A stretch of DNA of 53,690 nt from positions 1 through 53,690 of the forward strand of contig NZ_JAOCDM010000026.1 of the NCBI RefSeq assembly GCF_029840925.1, in the 5' to 3' direction. The notes beneath the pieces are model-generated. The model searched no databases, had not been told where the DNA came from, and saw only the letters and a list, made by a program, of their open reading frames with translations. Source of the stretch: Pseudomonas sp. GD03858. Its GTDB lineage: Bacteria; Pseudomonadota; Gammaproteobacteria; Pseudomonadales; Pseudomonadaceae. Every line of letters starts with the position of its first letter. Position 1 is the first letter of the stretch. Shown here piece after piece: positions 8,363 through 16,525 of this stretch. The position numbers were made by a program, and so were the translations under genes.

Positions 8363-8887
8363 CTACTCCTTGACCCCGATCACCACCGACAGCGAACAGT
8401 GATAAGGCATGTCCGCCTGGCTACCGGAGCACCAATTGAGATCGTTGGAGCTCTGCGGGCGGTACAGCGGCGTGTCGCCCTGGTCGCGCTGACACACGCA
8501 GCGACCGCAGTTGCTCTTGCCGCAACAGTCGTTGTACGAGATCACGTAGTCCTTGCCATCCGTGGGGTTGCGGCAGGTGCCGATCCAGGTGATGTCGGAG
8601 CGCACGGTACCCGGCGGGCAACTGCTGGCGGTGCCGCCGCAGCAGCCGCAGAGAAAGCCATCGATGGCGCAGTGGCGCCAGTACTCGCAGCTGTTCGGGT
8701 CGCCCGACTCCTGCAGCCCAGCACTGGACTGGGCAAAGGCGCCGCCACGGAAGACCGGCAACAGCGGCGTCGCCGCGCTACCGACCAGCAGCACGCCCAG
8801 TCCAGCGAGCAGGCTCCGGCGCGAAGTGCCACGGGCCACGCGGCGGGTGAGCAGCTGAGTGGCCTCGTCGAACCATTTGATCGTCAT
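8363..8887 (-). CDS. aauA: Aromatic amine dehydrogenase small subunit (TTQ)
   Basis: Light chain of a MADH/AADH-type periplasmic amine dehydrogenase, 174 residues. The long N-terminal leader carries twin arginines (TSRRSLLAGLGVLLVG, residues 21-36), suggesting Tat export. The mature part is cysteine-rich (CEYWRHCAIDGFLCGCCGG). Trp101 and Trp152 are 51 residues apart, matching the two tryptophans that form tryptophan tryptophylquinone in A. faecalis AADH (109 and 160). Asp120 in SYNDCCGK matches the catalytic Asp128, and Asn148 matches Asn156. Near the C terminus YHCSLS stands where AADH has FHCTTS, giving Tyr162 and Ser165 for Phe169 and Thr172. Overlaps aauD by ATGA. The sequence is much closer to AADH than to methylamine dehydrogenase, so aromatic or larger primary amines are likely substrates. 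Confidence 0.93.
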   Translation of the reverse strand: MTIKWFDEATQLLTRRVARGTSRRSLLAGLGVLLVGSAATPLLPVFRGGAFAQSSAGLQESGDPNSCEYWRHCAIDGFLCGCCGGTASSCPPGTVRSDITWIGTCRNPTDGKDYVISYNDCCGKSNCGRCVCQRDQGDTPLYRPQSSNDLNWCSGSQADMPYHCSLSVVIGVKE

Positions 8888-9480
8888 GCGCGTGCTCCCT
8901 GCCGCGCGGCGCTGTACGCCTGGACGCTGGCATGCCCCAGGCGCCGTGCCTCCAGCAGGCTTTCCAGATGCTCGCGGGTGTTGACCAGGCCATGGCTGGC
9001 AACGCTGCCGCGCTCATCGATCAGCACGGCGTAAGGCAGCTTGCTGATCCGGTAGGCCAACCCCATCTCCCGCGACAACAGGTAGGGAAACGCCTGCAAG
9101 CCGTGGGCGGCGATGAAGTTCAGGTGCGCGCCGCGCTCGCCATCACTGGCCAGCACGATGTGCAGGCGCTCCTGCTGGCGCAACGCAGCGAGCACCGGTA
9201 GCAGCGTCTTGCACACCGGGCACGTCTCGGACAGGAAGAACAGCAAGGTGCCCTGCCCGCTCGCGCCACCGAGGCTCACCGAGCCGCCGGTCAGGCTCGG
9301 CAGCGTGAACGGCGGCGCCGGGTCGCCGGCTTTGATCGCCTGGCCCAACGACAACGCGCCCACCGGCTGGATACGCTCATGCAGCAACCCGACCTGACGC
9401 GCGAGCGCCCACACGGCGAGGATCAGCAGCAGAGTGAAAACCCAGGACAACAGGCTGGAAATGATCAGTGCTTGGCTCAT
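8884..9480 (-). CDS. aauD: AauD/MauD thioredoxin-like maturation protein
   Basis: A 198-residue protein with one N-terminal membrane anchor (about residues 5-27) and a periplasmic thioredoxin-like domain. The redox motif is CPVC (Cys87, Cys90) in LLFFLSETCPVCKTLLPVL. MauD family members act with MauE to form the many disulfides of the small subunit and to stabilise it in the periplasm. The start ATG 9480 overlaps the end of aauE, and its stop overlaps the aauA start. The longer open frame upstream of 9480 only reflects translation of aauE in another frame. Confidence 0.92.
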   Translation of the reverse strand: MSQALIISSLLSWVFTLLLILAVWALARQVGLLHERIQPVGALSLGQAIKAGDPAPPFTLPSLTGGSVSLGGASGQGTLLFFLSETCPVCKTLLPVLAALRQQERLHIVLASDGERGAHLNFIAAHGLQAFPYLLSREMGLAYRISKLPYAVLIDERGSVASHGLVNTREHLESLLEARRLGHASVQAYSAARQGARA

Positions 9481-10031
9481 GGCTGTTGCCTCAGGGACGC
9501 ACGGTTGGAAAGCAGCAGGTTCGCCAGCAGGTACAGGGCGACGCTGCTGACGAAAACGAACACCAGGGTGAAGCCGTCGAGCCAGGTCAAGGCGCGCTCG
9601 GCGGCGGGAACCAGCAGATTGCAGGCGACCAGGGCCAGCGCCAGATTGCGCCAGACCAGAGCGTGGGTCGGTGGCTGGCGACGGCTGCCGAAGTGGCAGC
9701 CACAGTCGTCGATCACCAAGCCCCGATACACGACCACGGCCAGCGCGGTGGCGTAAGACACCAGCAACGCCAAGGCCGGCAGCGCCGCCGATGGCCAGTA
9801 CGGACTCAGCAATACGCCAGCGGCGGCCAGCACCTCCAACAGCGGTAGCAGATGCACCCAGACCGGCGCCGCACACCAGGGGCCCAGTACTTGCGCGTAA
9901 CCGCTCAGTACTTCGGCGAACACCTGCGGCGCTTGCAGCTTGTGCAGCGCGGCGCTGCCCAGCAGCAAGACCAACCCGCCAATGCTGGCGGCATGCACCA
10001 GGGGATCGCCCAGCAGTTCGAAAATCACCAT
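9477..10031 (-). CDS. aauE: AauE/MauE membrane protein for small-subunit maturation
   Basis: Integral membrane protein of 184 residues with about four or five hydrophobic segments and a family-typical motif, VIDDCGCHFGS, whose two cysteines can exchange disulfides. MauE is needed together with MauD for folding of the cysteine-rich small subunit. The gene overlaps aauB by 7 bp and aauD by 4 bp, giving the compact order B-E-D-A known from the A. faecalis aau cluster and mau clusters. Confidence 0.9.
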   Translation of the reverse strand: MVIFELLGDPLVHAASIGGLVLLLGSAALHKLQAPQVFAEVLSGYAQVLGPWCAAPVWVHLLPLLEVLAAAGVLLSPYWPSAALPALALLVSYATALAVVVYRGLVIDDCGCHFGSRRQPPTHALVWRNLALALVACNLLVPAAERALTWLDGFTLVFVFVSSVALYLLANLLLSNRASLRQQP

Positions 10032-11245
10032 GGCATCACCACATTGAGGAAGCCCAGGGGGATGTCACCGACACTGCGCAGATGCTCGCCACTGTCGGCG
10101 TCGTACAGGTTCACGCCCTGGCGCAGCAACGGGGTCAACCCGGCCTCGCCTTCGGTGAGGTAGATCCACAGGGTGAACAGGCTCGGCATCGGCACGATCC
10201 AGTCCAGGCTGTACAGACGCGGCTGCGCGCCCTGGCTGACGCCGATGGCGGTGCTCTGCTCCTTGAGTGGCAAGCGCGCCACCCGCTGTTGCGTGGCCAC
10301 GTCGAACACCCACACCTCGGTACCGGGCTTCTGGTAGTTCTCCGGCAGGTCCTTGTGCATCAGCACGAACAACCGCCCACTCTGCCGGTGCAGGGCCACG
10401 CCGTGATTACCGGCGATGCCCCAGCCATCGGCGCGCTCCTGGTCGCTGAGCAGCGACCACTGCTTGATCGGGAGCACGCCCTCGGCGTTCATGCGCAGGG
10501 CATGGGCGTGGTTGTGCTGGGAGACGAAATACCAGGTGTCGCCATCGCGCACGCCGGTGGTCAGCAGCGGATCCTGCAGGGGGTCGAACGCCGGCGCGGT
10601 GCGCGCCTGCAAGGCCACCTGCCCCTGCTCGTCCAGGCGCAGGTGAAAGAAGCCGCCGTTGCCGCAGATGGCGTGGAAATCACGCGGGCCTGCCGGGTAG
10701 ATCGAGGCGCAGCCTGGGATCGGCACCTCGGTCACGAAGCGCCCGTTTTCCAGGTCCACTACCGAGATCGATTGCGCCGGGGTGAAGTTGAGCACCAGCA
10801 GGAAGCGCTCGTCATCGGACAGCACGCTGAGGCCCGTGGAAATCAGCGAGGTCATGCGCTTGGCCGGGATCTCGATCTCGCGCTTGGGGCTCAAGGTCCT
10901 GGCGTCGTACACCGTGACCACATCGCTACGCTTGCCGCGCACGCCACGGCTGAAATAGATTTCGGTGGCGTATAACTCGTCGCGGCCGCGCGCCATCTGC
11001 AGACCGTTGGACCAGATGCCGGTACTCAGCTGGCCGAGGTTGCGACCCTGATCGTCGAACAGGTAGGCGCGGCCATCGACCATGTTGGGCGCATTGCTGC
11101 CCCAGATCCAGAACCAGTGCTGGCCGCGATGCTCGCCGAGCACTTCGACAGCGGCCTGCTCCGGCACGAATCCGGCCAGCGCCGGCGAAGTTCCGGCGAG
11201 CAACGACAGGCCATACAACAGATGACGCAAGGAACGCTTGAACAT
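10025..11245 (-). CDS. aauB: Aromatic amine dehydrogenase large subunit
   Basis: A 406-residue beta-propeller heavy chain of the MauB/AauB family. The start at 11245 (MFKRSLRHLLYGLSLLAG) has GGAG upstream and gives a clean signal peptide cut near ALA-GF; the frame extends 30 codons further upstream without a better site. Family segments include the N-terminal HWFWIWGSNAPNMVDGRAYL and YSLDWIVPMPSLFTLWIYL near the C terminus. With AauA it forms the alpha2-beta2 enzyme that oxidises primary amines to aldehyde plus ammonia in the periplasm. It follows the Ycf48-like gene by 37 bp, a gap with no visible terminator, so it is probably on the same transcript as the upstream envelope genes. Confidence 0.93.
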   Translation of the reverse strand: MFKRSLRHLLYGLSLLAGTSPALAGFVPEQAAVEVLGEHRGQHWFWIWGSNAPNMVDGRAYLFDDQGRNLGQLSTGIWSNGLQMARGRDELYATEIYFSRGVRGKRSDVVTVYDARTLSPKREIEIPAKRMTSLISTGLSVLSDDERFLLVLNFTPAQSISVVDLENGRFVTEVPIPGCASIYPAGPRDFHAICGNGGFFHLRLDEQGQVALQARTAPAFDPLQDPLLTTGVRDGDTWYFVSQHNHAHALRMNAEGVLPIKQWSLLSDQERADGWGIAGNHGVALHRQSGRLFVLMHKDLPENYQKPGTEVWVFDVATQQRVARLPLKEQSTAIGVSQGAQPRLYSLDWIVPMPSLFTLWIYLTEGEAGLTPLLRQGVNLYDADSGEHLRSVGDIPLGFLNVVMPW

Positions 11246-11282
11246 AGGGGCTCCGCAACAGGCGATCGGCCTGGGCTTGAGT

Positions 11283-12260
11283 CTATCGAGGGGCATGTTC
11301 GCAGGATTGGCGGGCGGTGACAGTCGCCTTGGCATCCGGTGCCATGCTGAGCACCACGCCAGCGGCGCCGAACAGCAGCAGGTGTCCTGCCTGCGCGGCC
11401 AGGGCCGCCAGGTTCAGCCGGTCCTCGCGCTGCCGGCTGGTGAAGTGCGCAACCTGGCTGTCGGAAACCGCCATCAGGCCGGCGTTGCCGACCAGGGCCA
11501 CGCGGCCATCATCCAGTTGCGTCAGCGCGGTGATCGCCTCACGGCTGCCGCTGTCGAGCACCTGCCAGTGCCGGCCCTGAGGATCGCCCAGCAGCACCCG
11601 TCCGCTCATGCCCGCCAGCAGTACCCGACCATCGCGCAGGCCGGTGCCGGTCCACAGCGAGCCGGTGACGCCGGTGTCCAGGGGTTGCCAGGAGGCCCCC
11701 TGGTCGGTGGAGCGATAGGCGTGTCCGGCCTCGCCGGCGATGAACAGGCTGCCATCACCACCCCTGAACACTTGGTTGAGGTGGAAGTCATCGCCCTTCT
11801 CGCCCACCTGCATCGCCTGCCAGCTGGCGCCACCGTCGGCAGTGCGCGCGGCATAGCCATAGGCACCGACGACCACGCCGTGACGGGCATCGACGAACAG
11901 CACCGACAGCAGCACCGGCTTGCCTTCCAGGGTGTGCTGCAACACCCAGTTCTGGCCGCCGTCGATGCTGCGCAGCAGCACGCCGCCGTGACCCACCGCC
12001 CAGCCGCGGCGGTCGTCGATGAAGCTCACCGAGGTCAGCAACCCGTCCACCGGCACGCTGCGAGCCTGCTGCCATTGCTTGCCATCGGCGGACACCGCCA
12101 CCACACCATGGTCACCCACCGCGACCAGCCCCTGCCCCGCCCTGGCCACTGCCACCAGCGGTGCCTGGCGCACCTCGCTCAGGGCAATGGCCGGCGCGGC
12201 CCAGACCTGCCCTGCGCACATCAGCCCGATCACCCAGGGCAACACTCGAACAGTTTTCAT
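11283..12260 (-). CDS. Ycf48/BNR-repeat-like exported protein
   Basis: A 325-residue protein with signal peptide (MKTVRVLPWVIGLMCAGQVWA) and about six propeller-type repeats built around phrases such as SADGKQW, SIDGGQNW, TADGGASW and STDQGASW, the Ycf48/sialidase BNR pattern. In cyanobacteria Ycf48 assists photosystem II assembly; in proteobacteria related proteins occur beside DUF1302, DUF1329 and MMPL transporter genes without known function. It begins 13 bp after the RND gene and precedes aauB by 37 bp. A chaperone or scaffolding role in the periplasm is only an inference. Confidence 0.88.
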   Translation of the reverse strand: MKTVRVLPWVIGLMCAGQVWAAPAIALSEVRQAPLVAVARAGQGLVAVGDHGVVAVSADGKQWQQARSVPVDGLLTSVSFIDDRRGWAVGHGGVLLRSIDGGQNWVLQHTLEGKPVLLSVLFVDARHGVVVGAYGYAARTADGGASWQAMQVGEKGDDFHLNQVFRGGDGSLFIAGEAGHAYRSTDQGASWQPLDTGVTGSLWTGTGLRDGRVLLAGMSGRVLLGDPQGRHWQVLDSGSREAITALTQLDDGRVALVGNAGLMAVSDSQVAHFTSRQREDRLNLAALAAQAGHLLLFGAAGVVLSMAPDAKATVTARQSCEHAPR

Positions 12261-12273
12261 CGGTCAGCCCTTC

Positions 12274-14634
12274 TCAATGGGCGACCAGGGGCACGTGTAC
12301 CGGCCCCCGTCGCGGAACCAGCATTTCCAGAACCACGGCCAGGGCCGGCAGCAGGGTCACCGCCATCAGCATGTTGGCCATGAACATGAAGGTCAGCAGC
12401 AGGCCCATGTCGGCCTGGAACTTCAGCGCCGAGAACGACCAGGTGGCGACTCCCACCGACAGCGTGAGCGCGGTGAACACCGTGGCCACGCCCACCTCGC
12501 GCAGGGCCTGCTGGAACGCCGCGACGATGTCGCGCCCGGCGGCCAGGTGCAGTTGCAGGCGGTTGTAGATGTAGAAGGCGTAATCCACGCCCACGCCCAC
12601 GGCCAGCACCATCACCGGCAGGGTGGCCACGGTCAGGCCGATGTCGAGGGCCTTCATGAACCAGTAGCCGAGGAAGGTCGCCAGGGTCAGCGGCAGGCAG
12701 CAGGCGAGCATGGCCCGCCAGTCGCGGTACACCAGCCCCACCAGCAGCACGATGGTCAGGTACACGTAGAGCATCATCGGCAGCTCGGAGCCCTCCACCA
12801 CCGCATTGGTGGCGGCCTGTACCCCGGCGTTGCCGCTGGCCAGGCGCACGCTCACCCCGGGCAGCACATGGCGCTCGCGGTACTGCTCGACAGCCGCGGT
12901 TATCTGCTTGAGGGTGCTGGCCTTGTGGTCGGCCAGGTACAGATTGACCGGCAGCACGGTGCAGTCGGCATCGAACAGGCGCAGTGCTTCGGGCACCTGG
13001 CGCACGGTTTCGCCCAGGGACAGCTCGTCGACCGGCAGCGCCGCCCACTTCGGGTTGCCTTCATTGACCCCCGAGGCCGCCAGCTTGGCCATGGCCGGCA
13101 GCGACTGCGCCGACAGCACCCCGGGCAAGGTGCCCAGGTACCAGGTCAGACGGTCGACATAGGCCATCACGTCATGCCGGTAGCAACCACCCGCCGGGGT
13201 TTGCACGGCCACGGTGAACAGGTCCAGGCCCAGGGCGAAATGGCTGACGACCTGCTCCACATCCTGGTTGTAGCGCGAGTCGGCGTGCAGCTCGGGCGCG
13301 CCCGGCAGCACATGGCCAATGTGCCGGCCCTGGCTCTGCCACACCGCCAGCGCCATCAGGCCAACGCCGAGCACGGTCACCCGCACCGCGTTGCGCGGTT
13401 CGGCGATGCGCCCAAGGCCGGTCATCCAGCGCTCACGGCGGGCCCGCAGGCGCTCCACCTTGGCGACATAGCGCCCGTCGAAGCGGCAGTAGCTGGCGAG
13501 CACCGGCAACATCACCAGGTTGGTGACGATCTTGTAGGCCACGCCCACCGACGCGGTGATGGCCAGTTCGCGAATCATCGGGATCGGCACGAGCACCAGG
13601 GTGGCAAACCCGACGAAGGCGGTGATCAGGGCCAAGGTGCCGGGGATCATCAGACCGACGAAGCTATGCCGCGCGGCAGTCATGCCATCAGCACCGGCAC
13701 AGACTTCCTTGGCGATGAAGTTGACCTGCTGCACGCCGTGAGACACGCCAATGGCGAACACCAGGAACGGCACCAGGATCGCCAGCGGATCGAGGCCAAA
13801 GCCCAGCAGTGCAAGGGTGCCGAACTGCCACACCACCGACACCAGCGAGCACGCCAGCGGCAGTACGGTAAGGCACCAGGAGCGGGTGTACCCGTAAACG
13901 GCGAGAGCGGTGAGCACAAAGGCCAGGGCGAAGAACTCGACCACGCTGCGGGCGCCGGCACCGATGTCGCCCATCTGCTTGGCGAAGCCGATGATCTGCA
14001 CATCGAAGTCGGCGTCGGCATACTGCGCCCGAACCTGCTCCTCGAGCTGATGATTGAAGGCCAGGTAGTCCAGGCGCTTGCCCGTCACCGGGTCGGGGTC
14101 GGCCAGCTCGGCGACCACCATTGCCCCGCGCTGGTCGTTGGCCACCAGTGTGCCGACGAAACCACCTGCCAGCGTCCGCTCACGGATGCCGGCGATTGCC
14201 CGGGCATCGAGGTTGCCGACGGTCACATCGCCGCCGACCACGTCTTCGGCCTTCATGCCTTCTTCGGTGATCTGCACCGCACGGGTATTTGGCGTCCACA
14301 GCGAGGTGACGCTGCGCCGGTCTACGCCCGGCAGGAAGAACAGCGTCTGGGTCAGCTCGTGCAGGCGGGTCAGCGCCGCCTTGTTCCAGATATCGCCTTG
14401 ACGTGACCGCAGCACCACGATGACCCGGTTGGCGCCAAACAGCACGTCACGGTACTGGTTGAATGTCTTTATGTAGGGGTGCTGCTGTGGAAGCTGCTTG
14501 TCGAAGCCGGCGGACATCTCCAGGCGCATCGCGAACAGGCCCATCACCAAGGTGACCACGGCCAACAGGCCGAGGGTTGTCAGGCGATGGCGAAATACCA
14601 GGCGCTCGAGCGCCGAAACCAGGTTGGCCAGCAT
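12274..14634 (-). CDS. MMPL/RND-superfamily transporter
   Basis: A 786-residue membrane protein with the duplicated RND/MMPL plan: one N-terminal helix (about 17-36), a periplasmic loop, a block of five or six helices in the middle, then a second large loop and a C-terminal block ending in a sterol-sensing-like set of helices. ATG 14634 is preceded by GGGAGG. No membrane-fusion protein or TolC-type outer membrane channel gene is nearby, as usual for MMPL/HpnN-type members that move hydrophobic molecules. It lies between DUF1302 and Ycf48-like genes, a set that recurs in Pseudomonas loci for hydrophobic compound use. Substrate unknown; import or export cannot be told from sequence. Confidence 0.9.
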   Translation of the reverse strand: MLANLVSALERLVFRHRLTTLGLLAVVTLVMGLFAMRLEMSAGFDKQLPQQHPYIKTFNQYRDVLFGANRVIVVLRSRQGDIWNKAALTRLHELTQTLFFLPGVDRRSVTSLWTPNTRAVQITEEGMKAEDVVGGDVTVGNLDARAIAGIRERTLAGGFVGTLVANDQRGAMVVAELADPDPVTGKRLDYLAFNHQLEEQVRAQYADADFDVQIIGFAKQMGDIGAGARSVVEFFALAFVLTALAVYGYTRSWCLTVLPLACSLVSVVWQFGTLALLGFGLDPLAILVPFLVFAIGVSHGVQQVNFIAKEVCAGADGMTAARHSFVGLMIPGTLALITAFVGFATLVLVPIPMIRELAITASVGVAYKIVTNLVMLPVLASYCRFDGRYVAKVERLRARRERWMTGLGRIAEPRNAVRVTVLGVGLMALAVWQSQGRHIGHVLPGAPELHADSRYNQDVEQVVSHFALGLDLFTVAVQTPAGGCYRHDVMAYVDRLTWYLGTLPGVLSAQSLPAMAKLAASGVNEGNPKWAALPVDELSLGETVRQVPEALRLFDADCTVLPVNLYLADHKASTLKQITAAVEQYRERHVLPGVSVRLASGNAGVQAATNAVVEGSELPMMLYVYLTIVLLVGLVYRDWRAMLACCLPLTLATFLGYWFMKALDIGLTVATLPVMVLAVGVGVDYAFYIYNRLQLHLAAGRDIVAAFQQALREVGVATVFTALTLSVGVATWSFSALKFQADMGLLLTFMFMANMLMAVTLLPALAVVLEMLVPRRGPVHVPLVAH

Positions 14635-14680
14635 GAATGTACCTCCCCGCCACGCGCCCGGCTGACGCGCGGCGGCCGGA

Positions 14681-16507
14681 TCAGAACGAGTAGGAGAGGT
14701 TGCCGCTGACGAAGTCGCGATCGGCCATCAAGTTGTTGTCACCGCCACCCCAATAGCGCACCCACTGCAGCCCGCCCTTCCAGCGATCGCGGTAGTTGAA
14801 CAGCAACGAGGCGGTCAGTGACTTGCGCCCCTCCACGAAGGGCATGGCGTTGGGCGTGGTGCCCTTGACGTCATGGCTGAAGTCCACTTGCGGGGTTACG
14901 GTCACGCCGCTGTCGAACAGGTTGGGGTAGTTGACGCCGAACTCGGTGACATAGCCCCACGAGGTGCGGTCTGGCAACGAATAGTCCGCCAGCACGTAGG
15001 GCACTTCGCCCGAGAGGTCGAGGCCCGGATAGCGCACCACCGCCACTTCGGCCAGCAGGAAGCCGTCGGATGCCCCAAGGGCGCTAGGAATGAAACCTAA
15101 CGGATCGTTGGCCGAGAAGGTGTAGGTGGCGTTGACGTCGGCCTGCCACTTGCGTTCCTCGACAAAGCCCTTGTTCACCCCGGTGTCGAACACGCTGTAG
15201 CGGTTGAAGCTGCCAGTGAAGGCCTGGCCGAAGGGCACGGTAGGGTCGATGGCTACGCTGTCCCGAGGGCGCAGCGACAGCTCGCCGGCCACCGCCACCG
15301 GCCCGACCAGGGTGCTCATCGACAAACCGAACAGGTCCTTGTCCTCGCCGTAGTTGATGAAGTAGTCGTCCACTACCAGGGCATCCGGATTGCCGCGCGC
15401 CGTGTAACCGACGAAGGGCAGCTTGTCGTGGTAGCGCTGGTAGAACAGGCCGAATTCGGTGCCGATCGACTCGGCCATCCAGCGCAGGGCCACGCCATAT
15501 TGGCCGCCGTTGCTGGCCTTGCGCTCCCCTCCATAAGGCACCGCCAGGCCGCTGGCGATGATCTGCTCATCGCTCAGGCCGCTGGTTGCCGGATCGCCGC
15601 AGCGGCCGCTCGGGGTGCCGGCGCAGATGTCCGGTTGCAGGCCCTCGGCGTAGTTCGTCGGGTAATAGATGGCCCGCCGACCCTCACCGGCGATATCGAC
15701 CGTAGAGAAATAGCTGCCTACCGGATCCAGATCGTAGGCATTCCACTTGAACTGGTAGTACCCCTCCAGGCTCAGCGTGTCGGTCAGGCCCACGTTGAAC
15801 GAAGCCATGGGCGCCGGAATGAACACCTCTTTGAGCTGGGTGCCCGGCGTATGATACTTGGGCAGGCTCAGCGCGTTGATCTGGTTGATACCGCCGCTGA
15901 TGAACAACTCCGCGCCCCAGCTGATCACCTGGTTGCCGACCTTGACCTTGGCTGGCATCTCACCGATGTCAAAGCTTTTCGCCACCCACAGGTCGAGCAG
16001 GTCGAAGCGCTTGGTGGCGTCACGCCGGGCCGGGCCTTGCAGGTCGGTGCGACGGGTGTCATCCATCTTGAAGTCGCGGGCCCAGGCGACCCGTCCCAGT
16101 GCGCTCCAGCCCTCACCGAAGCGCAGGCTCAACTCATGGGTACCTTTGAGTACCTCGGAGAACACATCGTGCTTGTGGTAGTTCAGGTTGCCATCGTCGG
16201 CATTGGCGTAGTTGATGTCGGCATTGGCATAGCCGTTGCCGCGTTCGAGGTTGTAGTAACGGCCCAGCTCGTTGCCCGTGCCGGTATTGCAACCGCCATT
16301 GTTGCTACCCAACAGGTGGCAGTCGGATGACTCCAGGCGGCTGGCGAAACCGTATGACAAGGTCGAGTCGAAACTGCCCGAGAGCCCGTCCTCGCTACCG
16401 AAGGTGAACGCCTGGCAAGGCTGTGCACCGAGCAATCCGACCGCCGCCAGGGCCAGCGCCGGGCACGGGGCGGCCTTCGCCCATGCCCGCGAAGGGAGTT
16501 TGTTCAT
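14681..16507 (-). CDS. DUF1302 family predicted outer-membrane protein
   Basis: A 608-residue protein with a signal peptide ending about QPCQA-FTFGSEDG. It contains many alternating beta segments and aromatic pairs, and ends FVSGNLSYSF with a C-terminal Phe, the usual outer-membrane barrel signature. GGGAGACC precedes ATG 16507. DUF1302 genes usually sit next to DUF1329 genes, as here (19 bp gap), often beside an MMPL transporter. The likely role is passage or sensing of a hydrophobic compound at the outer membrane; this is inferred from family context. Confidence 0.88.
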   Translation of the reverse strand: MNKLPSRAWAKAAPCPALALAAVGLLGAQPCQAFTFGSEDGLSGSFDSTLSYGFASRLESSDCHLLGSNNGGCNTGTGNELGRYYNLERGNGYANADINYANADDGNLNYHKHDVFSEVLKGTHELSLRFGEGWSALGRVAWARDFKMDDTRRTDLQGPARRDATKRFDLLDLWVAKSFDIGEMPAKVKVGNQVISWGAELFISGGINQINALSLPKYHTPGTQLKEVFIPAPMASFNVGLTDTLSLEGYYQFKWNAYDLDPVGSYFSTVDIAGEGRRAIYYPTNYAEGLQPDICAGTPSGRCGDPATSGLSDEQIIASGLAVPYGGERKASNGGQYGVALRWMAESIGTEFGLFYQRYHDKLPFVGYTARGNPDALVVDDYFINYGEDKDLFGLSMSTLVGPVAVAGELSLRPRDSVAIDPTVPFGQAFTGSFNRYSVFDTGVNKGFVEERKWQADVNATYTFSANDPLGFIPSALGASDGFLLAEVAVVRYPGLDLSGEVPYVLADYSLPDRTSWGYVTEFGVNYPNLFDSGVTVTPQVDFSHDVKGTTPNAMPFVEGRKSLTASLLFNYRDRWKGGLQWVRYWGGGDNNLMADRDFVSGNLSYSF

Positions 16508-16525
16508 GCTGTGGTCTCCCGAAGA

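Noticed and set aside
12019..14406. A 795-residue plus-strand frame opposite the MMPL transporter
   Set aside because: Composition is His/Gln/Gly-rich with no hydrophobic pattern; the minus strand has a clean RND-type protein.
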